Shown: positions 1 to 8,747 of the stretch, one piece after another
Layout: the number at the start of each line of letters is the position of its first letter
Position numbering within the stretch: position 1 is the first letter of the stretch
Source: Phenylobacterium sp.
GTDB lineage: Bacteria > Pseudomonadota > Alphaproteobacteria > Caulobacterales > Caulobacteraceae
Assembly: GCF_004799515.1 (NCBI RefSeq)
Contig: NZ_SSMX01000031.1
Span: forward strand, 1 to 64,000
Length of the DNA: 64,000 nucleotides
Reading direction: 5' to 3'
Position numbers and translations under genes: made by a program
The notes under the pieces: model-generated
Database searches by the model: none
What the model was told of the DNA's origin: nothing
What the model saw: the letters and a program-made list of their open reading frames with translations, nothing else

Positions 1-98
1 ATGGACGTTCATCCGGGGTCTCCCGGTTAGAGGTTGGAGCTTCGCAACCCCACTCTCTCAACCCGATCCCGGGTGAACAACCTTCGTAGCTTCGACAC

Positions 99-1733
99 CT
101 AGGCCGGCGTGGCCAGGGCGGCCACCGCGCGCTCCTTGATCGCCTTGTAGTCAACCTTGCCGTTGGGCGCGCGGCCGATGCTCTCCACCAGCACTAGGTC
201 CCGCGGCGCCTTGTAGCCGGCCAGCGTCAGCCGCACGTGTTCGGACAGCTCCGACAGCGACGGCGCCGCCTCGCCGTCGGTCTCCACCACCGCGCAGATC
301 CGTTCGCCGAAGCGCGGGTCGGGCAGGCCCACCACCACCGCGTCGCGCACCTGGGCGTGGGTCTTCAGCGCCTCCTCCACCTCTTCCGGGAAGACCTTCT
401 CGCCGCCGGTGTTGATGCAGACCGAGCCGCGGCCCAGGAGCTTCAGCGTGCCGTCGCCGTTCACCTCGGCCCAATCGCCCGGGACGCTCCAGCGGACGCC
501 TTCCAGGGTCTTGAAGGTCTTAGCGGTCTTCTCGGGGTCCTTGTAGTAGCCCTGGGGCAGGAAGCCGGTGACGGCCACGAGGCCGCGCTCACCGGAGCCG
601 GGCTCGACGCGACGGCCATCCTCGGTGAACACCGAACAGTTCGGGCCGATGATGAAGGCCGCAGTCTGCGCCTCGGCGCCCGGCGCGGAGGCCGAAACGC
701 CCAGGCCCACCGCCTCCGACGAGCCGAAGCTGTCGAAGATCATGGCGTTCTTGGCATGGCTCAGGAGCCCGCGCTTGTTCTCCTGGCTCCACATGGAGCC
801 CGACGAACTCATAGACCGCACCGTCGAGAGGTCCCAACGGCCGGGATTGGCCTCCAGCGCCTCCAGCATGGGCGTGGAGAAGGCCAAGCCCACCAGCACC
901 ACGGCGCTGGCCCCGATCCGGTCGACCTCGTCCCACAGCTCCATGGCGTTGAACTTGCGCGAGGGTAGGTAGGCCGCTGTGCCGCCGGCGTTGAAGGCGA
1001 TCAGGTTGGAGAACTGGCCGGTGCCATGCATCAGCGGGCAGGCGATCAGCGAGATCGGCCGGATGTGGTCCGGCGTCTGCAGGCGCGCGACCAGCCCCTC
1101 GACCGATTCGGCCGGCGGGATGCCGAGCAGGGCGTTGCCGCCCGCGCCGATGACGTTGAACAGGTCGTCCTGGGCCCACATCACGCCCTTGGGCATGCCG
1201 GTGGTGCCGCCGGTGTAGAGCAACAGCAGGTCCTCGCCCGCACGGCCCCAGGGCGCCTTCACGGGCCGCTCTGCCGGGGCGGCGGCCACCACGGCGTCGT
1301 AGTCCGTCGCCCAGTCGGGGACCGGATGGCCGGGCTCGGCCACCGCCACCCAGGCCTTCACGCCGGGCAGGCGGCGGCGGATCCGCTCCAGGGTCTCGGC
1401 GAAGCTGGCGTGGAACACCACGGCCTGGGCGTCGGCGTTGTCGAAAAGGTAGAACAGCTCCTCCGGCCCATAGCGGTAATTGGTGTTCACCGGCGCGAAG
1501 CCGCCCTTGAAGGCGGCGAAATAGCTTTCGATGTACTCCGGCCCGTTGAACAGGAAGGCCGCGACCTTGCCCTGGCGTTCCAGGCCTCGGTCCAGGAAGT
1601 ATGCGGCCAGCGCGTCCGCCCGGGCGTCGAACTCGCTCCAGGTGATCACCCGATCGCCCTGGATGAAGGCCGGATGGTCCGGCTGGGCGGCGGCGATCGC
1701 CTCCCATACGTCCGCGAAGGTCCAGGACACCAC
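99..1733 (-). CDS. Acyl-CoA synthetase (AMP-dependent ligase)
   Basis: ANL-superfamily enzyme of about 544 aa that would activate a carboxylic acid to its acyl-CoA through an acyl-AMP. Visible motifs are the phosphate-binding loop LLYTGGTTGMPKGV, the INTGGEKVFPEEVEEAL hinge-region motif and the C-terminal catalytic lysine in PNGKVDYK. The frame stays open upstream, but GTG at 1733 lies 6 bases after GGGAGG and begins VVSWTFADVWEA, which matches family N-termini, so that start is preferred. The gene is downstream of, and in the same direction as, an Lrp regulator. With the crotonase and acyl-CoA dehydrogenase at 8-10 kb it suggests fatty or aromatic acid catabolism. The substrate cannot be told from sequence. 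Confidence 0.9.
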   Translation of the reverse strand: MVSWTFADVWEAIAAAQPDHPAFIQGDRVITWSEFDARADALAAYFLDRGLERQGKVAAFLFNGPEYIESYFAAFKGGFAPVNTNYRYGPEELFYLFDNADAQAVVFHASFAETLERIRRRLPGVKAWVAVAEPGHPVPDWATDYDAVVAAAPAERPVKAPWGRAGEDLLLLYTGGTTGMPKGVMWAQDDLFNVIGAGGNALLGIPPAESVEGLVARLQTPDHIRPISLIACPLMHGTGQFSNLIAFNAGGTAAYLPSRKFNAMELWDEVDRIGASAVVLVGLAFSTPMLEALEANPGRWDLSTVRSMSSSGSMWSQENKRGLLSHAKNAMIFDSFGSSEAVGLGVSASAPGAEAQTAAFIIGPNCSVFTEDGRRVEPGSGERGLVAVTGFLPQGYYKDPEKTAKTFKTLEGVRWSVPGDWAEVNGDGTLKLLGRGSVCINTGGEKVFPEEVEEALKTHAQVRDAVVVGLPDPRFGERICAVVETDGEAAPSLSELSEHVRLTLAGYKAPRDLVLVESIGRAPNGKVDYKAIKERAVAALATPA

Positions 1734-1800
1734 GATCAACCTCCCAACGACTTGTTTGTTGAGCCAAGTTGGCGTCCGCAGCCCTGGGGAAGTCAACGTC

Positions 1801-2262
1801 TCAGATGGGGAGCGCGGTGGTGAACTTGATCTGCTCCATGGCGAAGGAGGAGGAGACGTCCTGCAGGGGCGCGGCCGCGATCAGGCGCTTGTAGAAGCTG
1901 TCGTAAGCGGCGATGTCCTTGACCACCACTTTCAGCAGGTAGTCGGTCTCGCCGCTCATCCGGTAGAACTCCACCACCTCCGGCAGTCCGCCCGCGCCCT
2001 TGGCGAAGGCGTCCAGCCACTCCTCGTCGTGGCGGCTGGTGCGGATCGAGACGAAGACCACCAGGCCGAGATCGAGCTGTTCGCGGTCCAGGATCGCCAC
2101 GCGACGCTCGATCACGCCGGCCTCGGTCAGCCGCTTCACCCGCTTCCAGCACGGCGTCTGCGACAATCCGGCCCGTTCGGCCAATTCGGCGATGGCCAGG
2201 GTGGCGTCGGCCTGCAGCTCGCGCAGGATGCGACGGTCGATGGCGTCGAGAACAATCTGCAT
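1801..2262 (-). CDS. Lrp/AsnC family transcriptional regulator
   Basis: 153 aa, the usual family length. The N-terminal helix-turn-helix (LDAIDRRILRELQADA, then SQTPCWKRVKRL) is followed by the RAM/ligand-sensing domain with the GETDYLLKVVV motif. A GGAGG lies 8 bases before the ATG. A short palindrome AGAAT-TTC-ATTCT lies about 20 bases upstream of the start and could be an autoregulatory site. The effector, presumably an amino acid, and the targets are not known. Confidence 0.93.
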   Translation of the reverse strand: MQIVLDAIDRRILRELQADATLAIAELAERAGLSQTPCWKRVKRLTEAGVIERRVAILDREQLDLGLVVFVSIRTSRHDEEWLDAFAKGAGGLPEVVEFYRMSGETDYLLKVVVKDIAAYDSFYKRLIAAAPLQDVSSSFAMEQIKFTTALPI

Positions 2263-2571
2263 GCGGATGACCTCCAGCCGAGAATTTCATTCTACCGGCT
2301 TTAGGCGGTTGACGCCAGATCGTGCTATGCCCCCTAAGGGCTAGCCAGTTATGCAGATTTGCGTCGCCGCGTGGCCTTTAAGGCGACCGGGGTCACTGCA
2401 ACGTCACCGAACAGCGTTTAAATCGCCATTTTACACGCCACAGGCGAACCCCCTGCGTTTCTCTAGGTGACGCGGGATGCATTGCGCACCTAGGATGCCG
2501 GCAAGCGACTCAGTTCACGCACATTCCACGTGTGGCCGCAGACGCCTGATATCTAGCTGGGGGAGCCCACA
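2263..2571. other. Intergenic region between divergent lrp and SWIB genes
   Basis: 309 bases with no convincing gene. It must hold the promoters of the two divergent genes. Apart from the AGAAT/ATTCT palindrome near the lrp start and AT-rich patches around 2415-2440, I see no defined element and cannot place a confident promoter. Confidence 0.5.
2281..2293. promoter_or_regulatory. Candidate Lrp-type operator
   Basis: AGAAT-TTC-ATTCT is a 5-bp-arm, AT-rich palindrome in otherwise GC-rich DNA, about 20 bp upstream of the Lrp-family gene start. Lrp-family proteins bind AT-rich imperfect palindromes of about this size and often repress their own gene. That this is the site is inference. Confidence 0.35.
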
Positions 2572-2832
2572 ATGGCCGATACCAAGAAGACCAACGCCCT
2601 GCAGAAGCCTCTGACGCCGTCGCCGGAACTGGCCGCTGTCGTCGGGCCGGGACAGCTGTCCCGCGGGGAAGTGGTTTCCAAGATCTGGGAATACATCAAG
2701 AAGAACAACCTGCAGGACCCCAAGAACAAGCGCGACATCCTGGCCGACGCCAAGCTGAAGCCCGTGTTCGGCGGTAAGGACAAGGTCAGCATGTTCGAGA
2801 TGAACAAGCACCTGGCCGGCCACCTGAAGTAG
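2572..2832 (+). CDS. SWIB/MDM2 domain protein
   Basis: 86 aa, consisting almost entirely of one SWIB fold (LAAVVGPGQLSRGEVVSKIWEYIKKNNLQDPKNKRDILAD...KLKPVFGGKDKVSMFEMNKHLAGHL). Stand-alone SWIB proteins occur in chlamydiae and many alphaproteobacteria. A role in nucleoid or chromatin-like organisation has been proposed but is not settled. The ATG follows GGGGGAG by 6 bases. The gene stands alone, with a 309-base upstream gap and its own terminator. Confidence 0.93.
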   Translation: MADTKKTNALQKPLTPSPELAAVVGPGQLSRGEVVSKIWEYIKKNNLQDPKNKRDILADAKLKPVFGGKDKVSMFEMNKHLAGHLK

Positions 2833-2882
2833 GATCTCGGCCTCCGGCGGCGGTTCTCCGCCTGCCCGGACGACCGAAGCCC

Positions 2883-2918
2883 AAGACCTCGCCGGGCCGA
2901 CGCCGGGCGGGGTCTTTT
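2883..2918 (+). terminator. Rho-independent terminator after the SWIB gene
   Basis: AAGACCTCGCC pairs with GGCGGGGTCTT (11 bp, one G-U pair) around a GC-rich loop and is followed by TTTT. It lies 50 bases past the SWIB stop codon. Confidence 0.75.
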
Positions 2919-3024
2919 GCGTTCTGGGCGACAGCCTTCGCGGGTGTTTTTCCCGGCTTGTGCGTCATCGCTTAACCGTGGCCTGCGATCCTCGGCCCCG
3001 CTGAGTAGCGGCGAGGAGTGAAGC

Positions 3025-4338
3025 GTGCCCGAGAGCGCCGAGGCGGTTGCTCTTCCTAAGGAAGCGGCTGGCGCGCGCCCCGCGTCCCAGGGCGCGCAAC
3101 TGGGCGCGCTCGCCAAGGCGCAGCTTGCCGGCGCCCTGCGCCTGGTGTCCGCCGAGGCCCTGCCGGACGTCGAGCGCTACTGCGATCCGGTCCTGGTCGC
3201 GGCGGGCAAGGTCAGCCTCTTTTCCCTGGAAGCGCTGCAGAAGGCGTTCGGCGGGCGCTGGGCGGCGCGCCGCGAAGAGGTCTTCGCCTTCGCCGACGCC
3301 CTCCTGACCCGCAGCGTGGGGGACCGCGGCGCCTTCCGCCGGGTCTCCGACAGCGATTACTTCGTGGTGCATTCGACACTTGGTGAGCTGACCGGGCAGG
3401 CGGCGTCGCTCCGCTATCTGCGCGAGATCCTGATCCATTTCCTGGGCAAGGCCGACAAGGCCGTGCAGAGCGTCCTGAAGGTGACCCGGTTCCGCAAGGG
3501 GCGGCTGGAGACCGAGCCGGTCGACGCCCGGCGCGTCGAGGCCCTGGCCGCCGACCTCGGACCCCACGCCGAAACCGATGGGCCTGACTGGCTGGCCGCC
3601 TTCCAGGAGACGAGCGACATCACCACCCGCCTGGTGGACCGCTCGTCGCCCTTCGTCGCCTCCGACGGGCGGACCCTGCGGATCACCGCGACGCTGGAGC
3701 CGGTCTACGAACTCAAGAACTTCACCCGCATCGGCTTTCGGATGATCCGCCGGATCATCGTCGTCGATACGGGCGAGGAGCTGTCGGCCAAGCAGATCGC
3801 GGCGCTCTCCACCGGCGACCTGTTGCGCGCGGACATGGCCACCATCACCCGTGGCATCGCCCGGCTGAAGGCCGAGGACGCCGATGAGGAACAGCTCAGC
3901 CTGATCGTACCGGTCTCGTTCTCCAGCCTGGCCAGCCCGCGCGGCCGCGCCGAGCTTGTGGCCCCGGTGCGCGAGGCCGCCGCCCTGGTGCGGCTGGGCG
4001 TGATCTGCGAGGTCCACGATATCGAGGGCGTGCCGCAAAGCGCCCTGCAGGCGGTCAACGCGCTCATCCGGCCGCTCTCGCTCCTGGTGGTCGGGCGGCT
4101 GACCCAGCCTACCGCGGCGGCCTTCGCCAAGCTGGGCGGCGCCGGCTTCCAGGCGATCGCCTTCGAATGCCCGCACGGCGCGGTGAGCGACGCGGAGTTC
4201 CTGGGCTGGGCCCAGGCCGCCGTCACCGCCGCGCGCCGGGCGGCGAAGTCGGTGCTGGTCTACCGGGCCGGCACCATGAAGCGGGCTGGCGCCCTGGTCT
4301 CGCTGGGCGCAACCCACATGAGCCTGGACGCCGGCTGA
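3025..4338 (+). CDS. Hypothetical protein, 437 aa, family not recognised
   Basis: GTG start 6 bases after GCGAGGAG. The product looks soluble, with no signal peptide or membrane segment. Its N-terminal half (to about residue 190) is helix-rich and contains DVERYCDPVLVAAGKVSLFSLEALQKAF. Its C-terminal half alternates predicted strands and helices and ends AGALVSLGATHMSLDAG. The strand spacing and this ending faintly recall a degenerate EAL or TIM-barrel domain, but there is no EAL motif, so this is speculation. The gene overlaps nothing and converges on the DUF6351 gene 4 bp away. Confidence 0.75.
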   Translation: MPESAEAVALPKEAAGARPASQGAQLGALAKAQLAGALRLVSAEALPDVERYCDPVLVAAGKVSLFSLEALQKAFGGRWAARREEVFAFADALLTRSVGDRGAFRRVSDSDYFVVHSTLGELTGQAASLRYLREILIHFLGKADKAVQSVLKVTRFRKGRLETEPVDARRVEALAADLGPHAETDGPDWLAAFQETSDITTRLVDRSSPFVASDGRTLRITATLEPVYELKNFTRIGFRMIRRIIVVDTGEELSAKQIAALSTGDLLRADMATITRGIARLKAEDADEEQLSLIVPVSFSSLASPRGRAELVAPVREAAALVRLGVICEVHDIEGVPQSALQAVNALIRPLSLLVVGRLTQPTAAAFAKLGGAGFQAIAFECPHGAVSDAEFLGWAQAAVTAARRAAKSVLVYRAGTMKRAGALVSLGATHMSLDAG

Positions 4339-4342
4339 CGGA

Positions 4343-6469
4343 TCAGTAGCGCTGGTAGGTTCCCTTCAGCGGGACCTGGCCGATCCCCGGCTTGGAGAAG
4401 TCGCAGACGCCGTCCGGGAACACCGCCTTCAGCCGCGTCCATTGCGCCGGGGTGAACCTGACCTTGTAGTCGGCGGTCTTAGGCGCCTTCAGCTGGCACT
4501 TCAGCACATCGTTGGCGATCGGCGCGCCGGCCACGATCCTCGGCTCGGAGTGGTTGGGATAGGTCTTGTTGTAGCCGCTGGGTGCGTCCCAGGTGGCTTT
4601 CTCCACGTGCTTCATGCCCTGGAGGTCGAACCAGGCGTCCGCCGCCGCGGCGGGCTTGTGCCGGACCACCTTGGCGTGGGTCAGCGGCGCGGGGTCGGCC
4701 GCCAGCGCGTCGAGCCAGGCCGTCATGGCGTCCAGCGCCTGGGTCGCCATGATCTCGCGGCCCTTGGCCACCGCCGGGTCGTTGCGCGGGCCGCCCAGCT
4801 CGCCGCCCGGGCCCACCCAGAAGACCTCGTTGGCGCCGTCGCCCTGGGCCTTCACCACGCGGGCGCGGATGGACATGTCCCGCTCGCGGCTGTGGATATC
4901 GCCCAAGGGGTCGTTGTAGGTGCGGTAGTGGATCATCGGCACGGTCGCCAGGCCCCCGCCGCCGCCCATCAGCAGGCCCGAGGCGTAGGCCGCCTTCAGC
5001 GCGATCGGGTCGCCGTGGCTGCGGGCGTCGCCCATCTTGCCGTCCTTGTCGTAGCCGCCGATCTTCTCGTTGAGGTCCAGGAACTCATCGACCGTCAGCT
5101 TGCCGTCGTTCAGGCCTTTGAGGCCGTACTGCAGGCCGACGTTGTCCTCGGTGGTGCGCGCATAGCCGGTCCTGGGATCGCGGCCGTACTGGTTCACCCG
5201 CCAGTCGGCGAGGGCGCAACGCGCGCCCTTGGGGTTGCTCACCGGGTCCCAGACCAGGCTCTGGTCCTTCAGGTCGCAGCCGGCCTTGAAGCCGGACATG
5301 GCCACCGGCACGAAGGACCGCTCCCAGGCCCCGCAGGTGCCCGGGGTGAAGCCCTCCACGGCGGTCTTCTTCTCTTGGCTCCAGCCCTTGCCGGCGTCCG
5401 ACTTCCAGAACCGCTGCAGCACGCCGCAGTCCGACGTGTGCAGGGTCGAATCCGGGAAGGAGAGCGACGGCTGCAGCCCATCCAGCAGGCCGGGATAGAT
5501 CTGGGTGATCACCAGCTGCTGGATCGCCCCGCCGGAGCCGCCGTTGCCGACGGTCCACTTCGGGACCCCGTGGTCTTTGATGAAGCGCTCCTTCAGCATC
5601 ATCAGGGTCTCGCCCTGCAGCACCCCGTTGCCGTGCAGGTTGTTGACCAGCTCGGTGTCCACCGCGTGGGCGAAGCCGCGCGACAGGTAGAGGTCGGCCA
5701 GCGCGCTTTCGGCGGTGTTGGAGCCCTGGTTGTACTTCGCCCCCGCGCCGCCGCCGAAGCTCACCGCCAGGCGGTGGTTCCAACCCTTCGGGTCAGCCAG
5801 CATGGCGATGCGGTAGATGCTGCGGTTGACCGTGCCCGACTCCACCCGCACCACATAAGGGACGGTCGCGCCGTCAGTGGTCGTCGCGGTGACGAGGTCG
5901 CCGGGGCGGTCGGCGGGGTTGGCCAGCGGTTTGAACTTGCCGTCGGTCGACTTGTAGAACCAGTCGGTGCGCGGCGCGGCTGAGCAGTCGGCGTCCAGCG
6001 GCTTGCCCAGCCCAGACTCCTCGGTGCGGCACTCATAGGGGCTGATGTGCGGCCCCGACAGGATCGGGCCGGTGACCGGATAGTCGGTCAACGTCAGGCT
6101 GGCCTTGGCCGCTCCGGCGCTGGCCGAAAGCGTGTTCTTGCCCACCGTGAGGCCCTTCACCAGGCCGCGCAGGCTGTGGGTGGCCGGGTCGAGCCGCAGG
6201 TCGCCGGAGACGTCCTTGCCGTTCAGGCTCAGCGTCACGCCCTTGGCCGCGCCGCGCACCTCCACCAGGGCGTCGCCGCCGCTGACCATGTCCGGCCGCG
6301 AGGACAGGGTGCGCAGCGAAAGCCCAGCCGCCGGCTTGGCCGCGGCGGCCGGAGCCGGCTTGCCGCCCGTCGCCTCGGCCGGCGTTGGAGCGGCCCGGGC
6401 CGCGCCGCTCAGGCTCAGCGCCGCCAGCCAACCGATCGCCGCCAGCCGCGGCGCAACGGATTTCCCCAT
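4343..6469 (-). CDS. Secreted DUF6351-type protein (alpha/beta-hydrolase-like)
   Basis: About 708 aa. The start is taken at ATG 6469 (MGKSVAPRLAAIGWLAALSLSGAARA), 6 bases after GGAGG. The first about 25 residues are a Sec signal peptide ending ARA/AP. After a Pro/Ala linker comes an LSSRPDMVSGGDALVEV region typical of the uncharacterised DUF6351 family, then a long domain with a GNGGSGGA nucleophile-elbow-like motif (Ser about residue 312). This suggests a secreted hydrolase or tannase-like enzyme, but the reaction is unknown. Conserved Cys pairs in the C-terminal half fit periplasmic disulfides. The family assignment is from remembered motifs. Confidence 0.75.
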   Translation of the reverse strand: MGKSVAPRLAAIGWLAALSLSGAARAAPTPAEATGGKPAPAAAAKPAAGLSLRTLSSRPDMVSGGDALVEVRGAAKGVTLSLNGKDVSGDLRLDPATHSLRGLVKGLTVGKNTLSASAGAAKASLTLTDYPVTGPILSGPHISPYECRTEESGLGKPLDADCSAAPRTDWFYKSTDGKFKPLANPADRPGDLVTATTTDGATVPYVVRVESGTVNRSIYRIAMLADPKGWNHRLAVSFGGGAGAKYNQGSNTAESALADLYLSRGFAHAVDTELVNNLHGNGVLQGETLMMLKERFIKDHGVPKWTVGNGGSGGAIQQLVITQIYPGLLDGLQPSLSFPDSTLHTSDCGVLQRFWKSDAGKGWSQEKKTAVEGFTPGTCGAWERSFVPVAMSGFKAGCDLKDQSLVWDPVSNPKGARCALADWRVNQYGRDPRTGYARTTEDNVGLQYGLKGLNDGKLTVDEFLDLNEKIGGYDKDGKMGDARSHGDPIALKAAYASGLLMGGGGGLATVPMIHYRTYNDPLGDIHSRERDMSIRARVVKAQGDGANEVFWVGPGGELGGPRNDPAVAKGREIMATQALDAMTAWLDALAADPAPLTHAKVVRHKPAAAADAWFDLQGMKHVEKATWDAPSGYNKTYPNHSEPRIVAGAPIANDVLKCQLKAPKTADYKVRFTPAQWTRLKAVFPDGVCDFSKPGIGQVPLKGTYQRY

Positions 6470-6559
6470 GACCATCCTCCCAACCCTTTTCGCGAGCTTG
6501 GCGGCTTGCCGGCGCCGAGGCAATCGCCCAGCGCATTGGACGTGGCGGTCAGGGACGGG

Positions 6560-7321
6560 TCAGGACGCACAGTATTGGACCACGCCGTGCAGGGCGGCGT
6601 GCAGCACCTGCCTCAGCTTCACCTCGCCTCCCGGCGTCGTGCAGTAGCTGTGCCCTGAGCCGGGCGGGCCTTCGATCAGGGTCACCCACGGATTGGCCGC
6701 CAGCGCCGCGCGGTCTTCCGGGGTGATGAAGGACGGCCAGGTCGCGGCTTCGCGCTCGGGCTGCATGGGCTCAGCGCCGACGATGACGTCGGTCGGGACC
6801 GCGATGGCGCCCAGCAGATGGCGGTAGTCGCGGTTCTCCAGCCGGTCCTGCGCGATGCCGAACATATCCCAGAAGAACCGCGCCATGGCGGCGTTGTCGG
6901 GGTTGAGGGCCATGCGTTCGCGGGAATTGGCGATGAACGGCCAGAGGCCCTCGGTCTCGAAAAATGGCTCGACGGCCACGCGGCGGCGGATGTTGGGCAG
7001 GTCGAGGCCCAGGGTGAGCAGGTTGCCGGTGGAAACGCCCAGGGCAACGATCGGCTGGGTGGGCAGCAACAGCGCCACCGCGCGCTGCAACGCCTCGGTG
7101 GCTTCGGCCAGGGTCGGATTAGCCCAGGGCGTCGCGGCCATCCCCGGCATGTTGGCGACCAGGACATTGGCCCCGGCGAAGGTCGAGACCAGGTCATGCA
7201 GGTAGGTCGCCGTCGGAAACGCCCCGCAGACCGCCAGGAGCGAGGGCCGCACTCGGTCAGTGTGCAGGCGCCCGACGAAGCTGAGCCCCCCAGTCTGGTT
7301 CTCGATCAGCAGGAAATTCAT
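6560..7321 (-). CDS. Alpha/beta hydrolase fold protein (stand-alone paralogue)
   Basis: 253 aa, cytoplasmic. It has a GVSTG nucleophile elbow (Ser97) and a late GSGHSY histidine (His224), as expected for a Ser-His hydrolase. It clearly resembles the first about 240 residues of the fusion protein at 12175-14394: LGVSTGxxxxLG, VAVEPxxxxxxLWP, VPxDVxxGxEPxxPxRE and GHxxxxxxP occur in the same order and spacing. The ribosome-binding site is weak. Substrate unknown; no close enzyme family is recognised. Confidence 0.75.
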   Translation of the reverse strand: MNFLLIENQTGGLSFVGRLHTDRVRPSLLAVCGAFPTATYLHDLVSTFAGANVLVANMPGMAATPWANPTLAEATEALQRAVALLLPTQPIVALGVSTGNLLTLGLDLPNIRRRVAVEPFFETEGLWPFIANSRERMALNPDNAAMARFFWDMFGIAQDRLENRDYRHLLGAIAVPTDVIVGAEPMQPEREAATWPSFITPEDRAALAANPWVTLIEGPPGSGHSYCTTPGGEVKLRQVLHAALHGVVQYCAS

Positions 7322-7397
7322 GCAAGCCGTCTAGGGGCGGGCCGGCTGAAGGGCAAGCCAGGCCCCGCGGCCCGGGCGACGGCGACGTCGTGAGGCC

Positions 7398-7925
7398 TCA
7401 GCGGAGGAAAACATAGTCGGCGGAGTAGGGCTCTGCACGCAGTTCGCCGGCCGCGGCGCACGCGCCCTTCAGGCCGCCGCCATGAGTGTTCAGGCGTAAG
7501 ACCAGGGTCACCGCCGTCAGGACCCCTGAACCTCGGTGTTCCGAGACAGCCAGTTTCAGCAGCGGGATGTCGTTGGCGCCGACGCCTGGCGCGCTCGCCA
7601 GCATCTGGCCCTTCACGGCGCCGCCGCCGTCGATTTCCCACGTCGGGCCGGCGTAGTGGCGGCCCACCGTCTTGCCGTCGTCGCCGATCAGAGCGGCGAT
7701 GGGTTCGCGGAAGGTCCACATGGGACGCCCGCTCCCGTCGGCCTGGCATTGATAGAGTTGGGCGCCTTCAGCGTGGACCGCCAACACCGTCTCCCGGCCC
7801 GCGACGCCGAAGGCCCGCGGCGCCGCGGCTGAAGGCGCCGCGCCCAGCGCGGGTGAGCTCAGCATGGAGCCCAGCCACAGAGAGCTGAGCGCCAGAGTGC
7901 GAAGGGTCTCAGGGGCGGGAATCAC
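7398..7925 (-). CDS. DUF3455 domain secreted protein
   Basis: About 175 aa from GTG 7925, placed 7 bases after GGAG. An N-terminal signal peptide ends around SSPALGA. The body carries the DUF3455 pattern: GAQLYQCQADGSGRPMW, IGDDGKTVGRHYAGPTWE, and VKGQMLASAPG with a final GELRAEPYSADYVFL. DUF3455 proteins are exported and found in bacteria and fungi; their function is unknown. Two cysteines could form a disulfide. It lies 45 bp downstream of the crotonase gene in the same direction and may be read through with it. Confidence 0.85.
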   Translation of the reverse strand: MIPAPETLRTLALSSLWLGSMLSSPALGAAPSAAAPRAFGVAGRETVLAVHAEGAQLYQCQADGSGRPMWTFREPIAALIGDDGKTVGRHYAGPTWEIDGGGAVKGQMLASAPGVGANDIPLLKLAVSEHRGSGVLTAVTLVLRLNTHGGGLKGACAAAGELRAEPYSADYVFLR

Positions 7926-7970
7926 GGTCTCTCTCCAGCGGCTCGGATCGTTCCGCACCTTCGTTCAGCT

Positions 7971-8747
7971 TCAGCGGCCTTCGAAGTTCCCCACCCGCCG
8001 TTCGGCCACGGCGCGGACGCCTTCCTTGTAGTCCTCGGTGTCGCGCAGCCAGCCCTGTTCGGCGGCCTCGACGTCGGTCTGGGCGCGCACGGCCGCCGCG
8101 AGATCCCCACGCAAGGTCTTCCGCGTGGCGACGATGGCCAGGGGGGCGTTCTCGGCGATCTCCTGGGCCAGGCGCAGGGCCGCGCCGCGCAGGTCCTCCA
8201 GCGGGACGACCTCGTCCACCAGGCCCCAGGGCAGGCCGTCCTCGGCCTTCACCCGGCGGCCGGTCAGGAACATCAGCTGCGCCTTCGTTGGGCCGATCAG
8301 GTGCGGCAGGGTGTGGGTCAGGCCGAAGCCTGGATGGAAGCCCAGCTTCACGAAGTTGGCGGCGAAGCGCGCGTCGGGCGAGGCGATGCGGAAGTCGGCC
8401 ATCACCGCCAGGCCGAGGCCCGCGCCCACCGCCGCGCCCTGGATGGCGGCCACGATGGGTTTCTTGGCCGAGAACAGCCGCACCGCCTGGTCGTAGAGCG
8501 GGTTGACCGCGCCCAGGCCGCCCGCGCTCTCGCTGCGCACCAGGTCGGCGCCGGCGCAGAAGTTCTTGCCCTCCGCCTGCAGCACCGAGCAGCGCAGGGC
8601 CATCTCCGCGTCGATGGCGTCGAAGGCGTCGGCCAGGTCGCGCATGAACTCCACGCTGACGTGGTTGTTCGGCGGCCGGTCCAGCGTGACGATCGCCACG
8701 TGCCCGTCGACCTGGACCTTCACATGTTCCCCGAAAGCGCCGTTCAT
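7971..8747 (-). CDS. Enoyl-CoA hydratase/isomerase (crotonase) family protein
   Basis: 258 aa. The start ATG at 8747 overlaps the acyl-CoA dehydrogenase stop (ATGA), so translation is coupled. Crotonase core motifs are present: AIQGAAVGAGLGLAVMADFRIASPDARF and GFHPGFGLTHTLPHLIG. The two positions that hold catalytic glutamates in classical hydratases appear to be Gly (GAGLGLA) and Phe (ANFVKLG) here, so the reaction may not be a plain hydration. Likely role: one step of acyl-CoA degradation together with the upstream dehydrogenase. Confidence 0.88.
   Translation of the reverse strand: MNGAFGEHVKVQVDGHVAIVTLDRPPNNHVSVEFMRDLADAFDAIDAEMALRCSVLQAEGKNFCAGADLVRSESAGGLGAVNPLYDQAVRLFSAKKPIVAAIQGAAVGAGLGLAVMADFRIASPDARFAANFVKLGFHPGFGLTHTLPHLIGPTKAQLMFLTGRRVKAEDGLPWGLVDEVVPLEDLRGAALRLAQEIAENAPLAIVATRKTLRGDLAAAVRAQTDVEAAEQGWLRDTEDYKEGVRAVAERRVGNFEGR

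Noticed and set aside
1..98. Gene or RNA at the left edge
   Set aside because: Starts with ATG by chance but reaches a stop within a few codons; a weak GGTTG/CAACC stem only.
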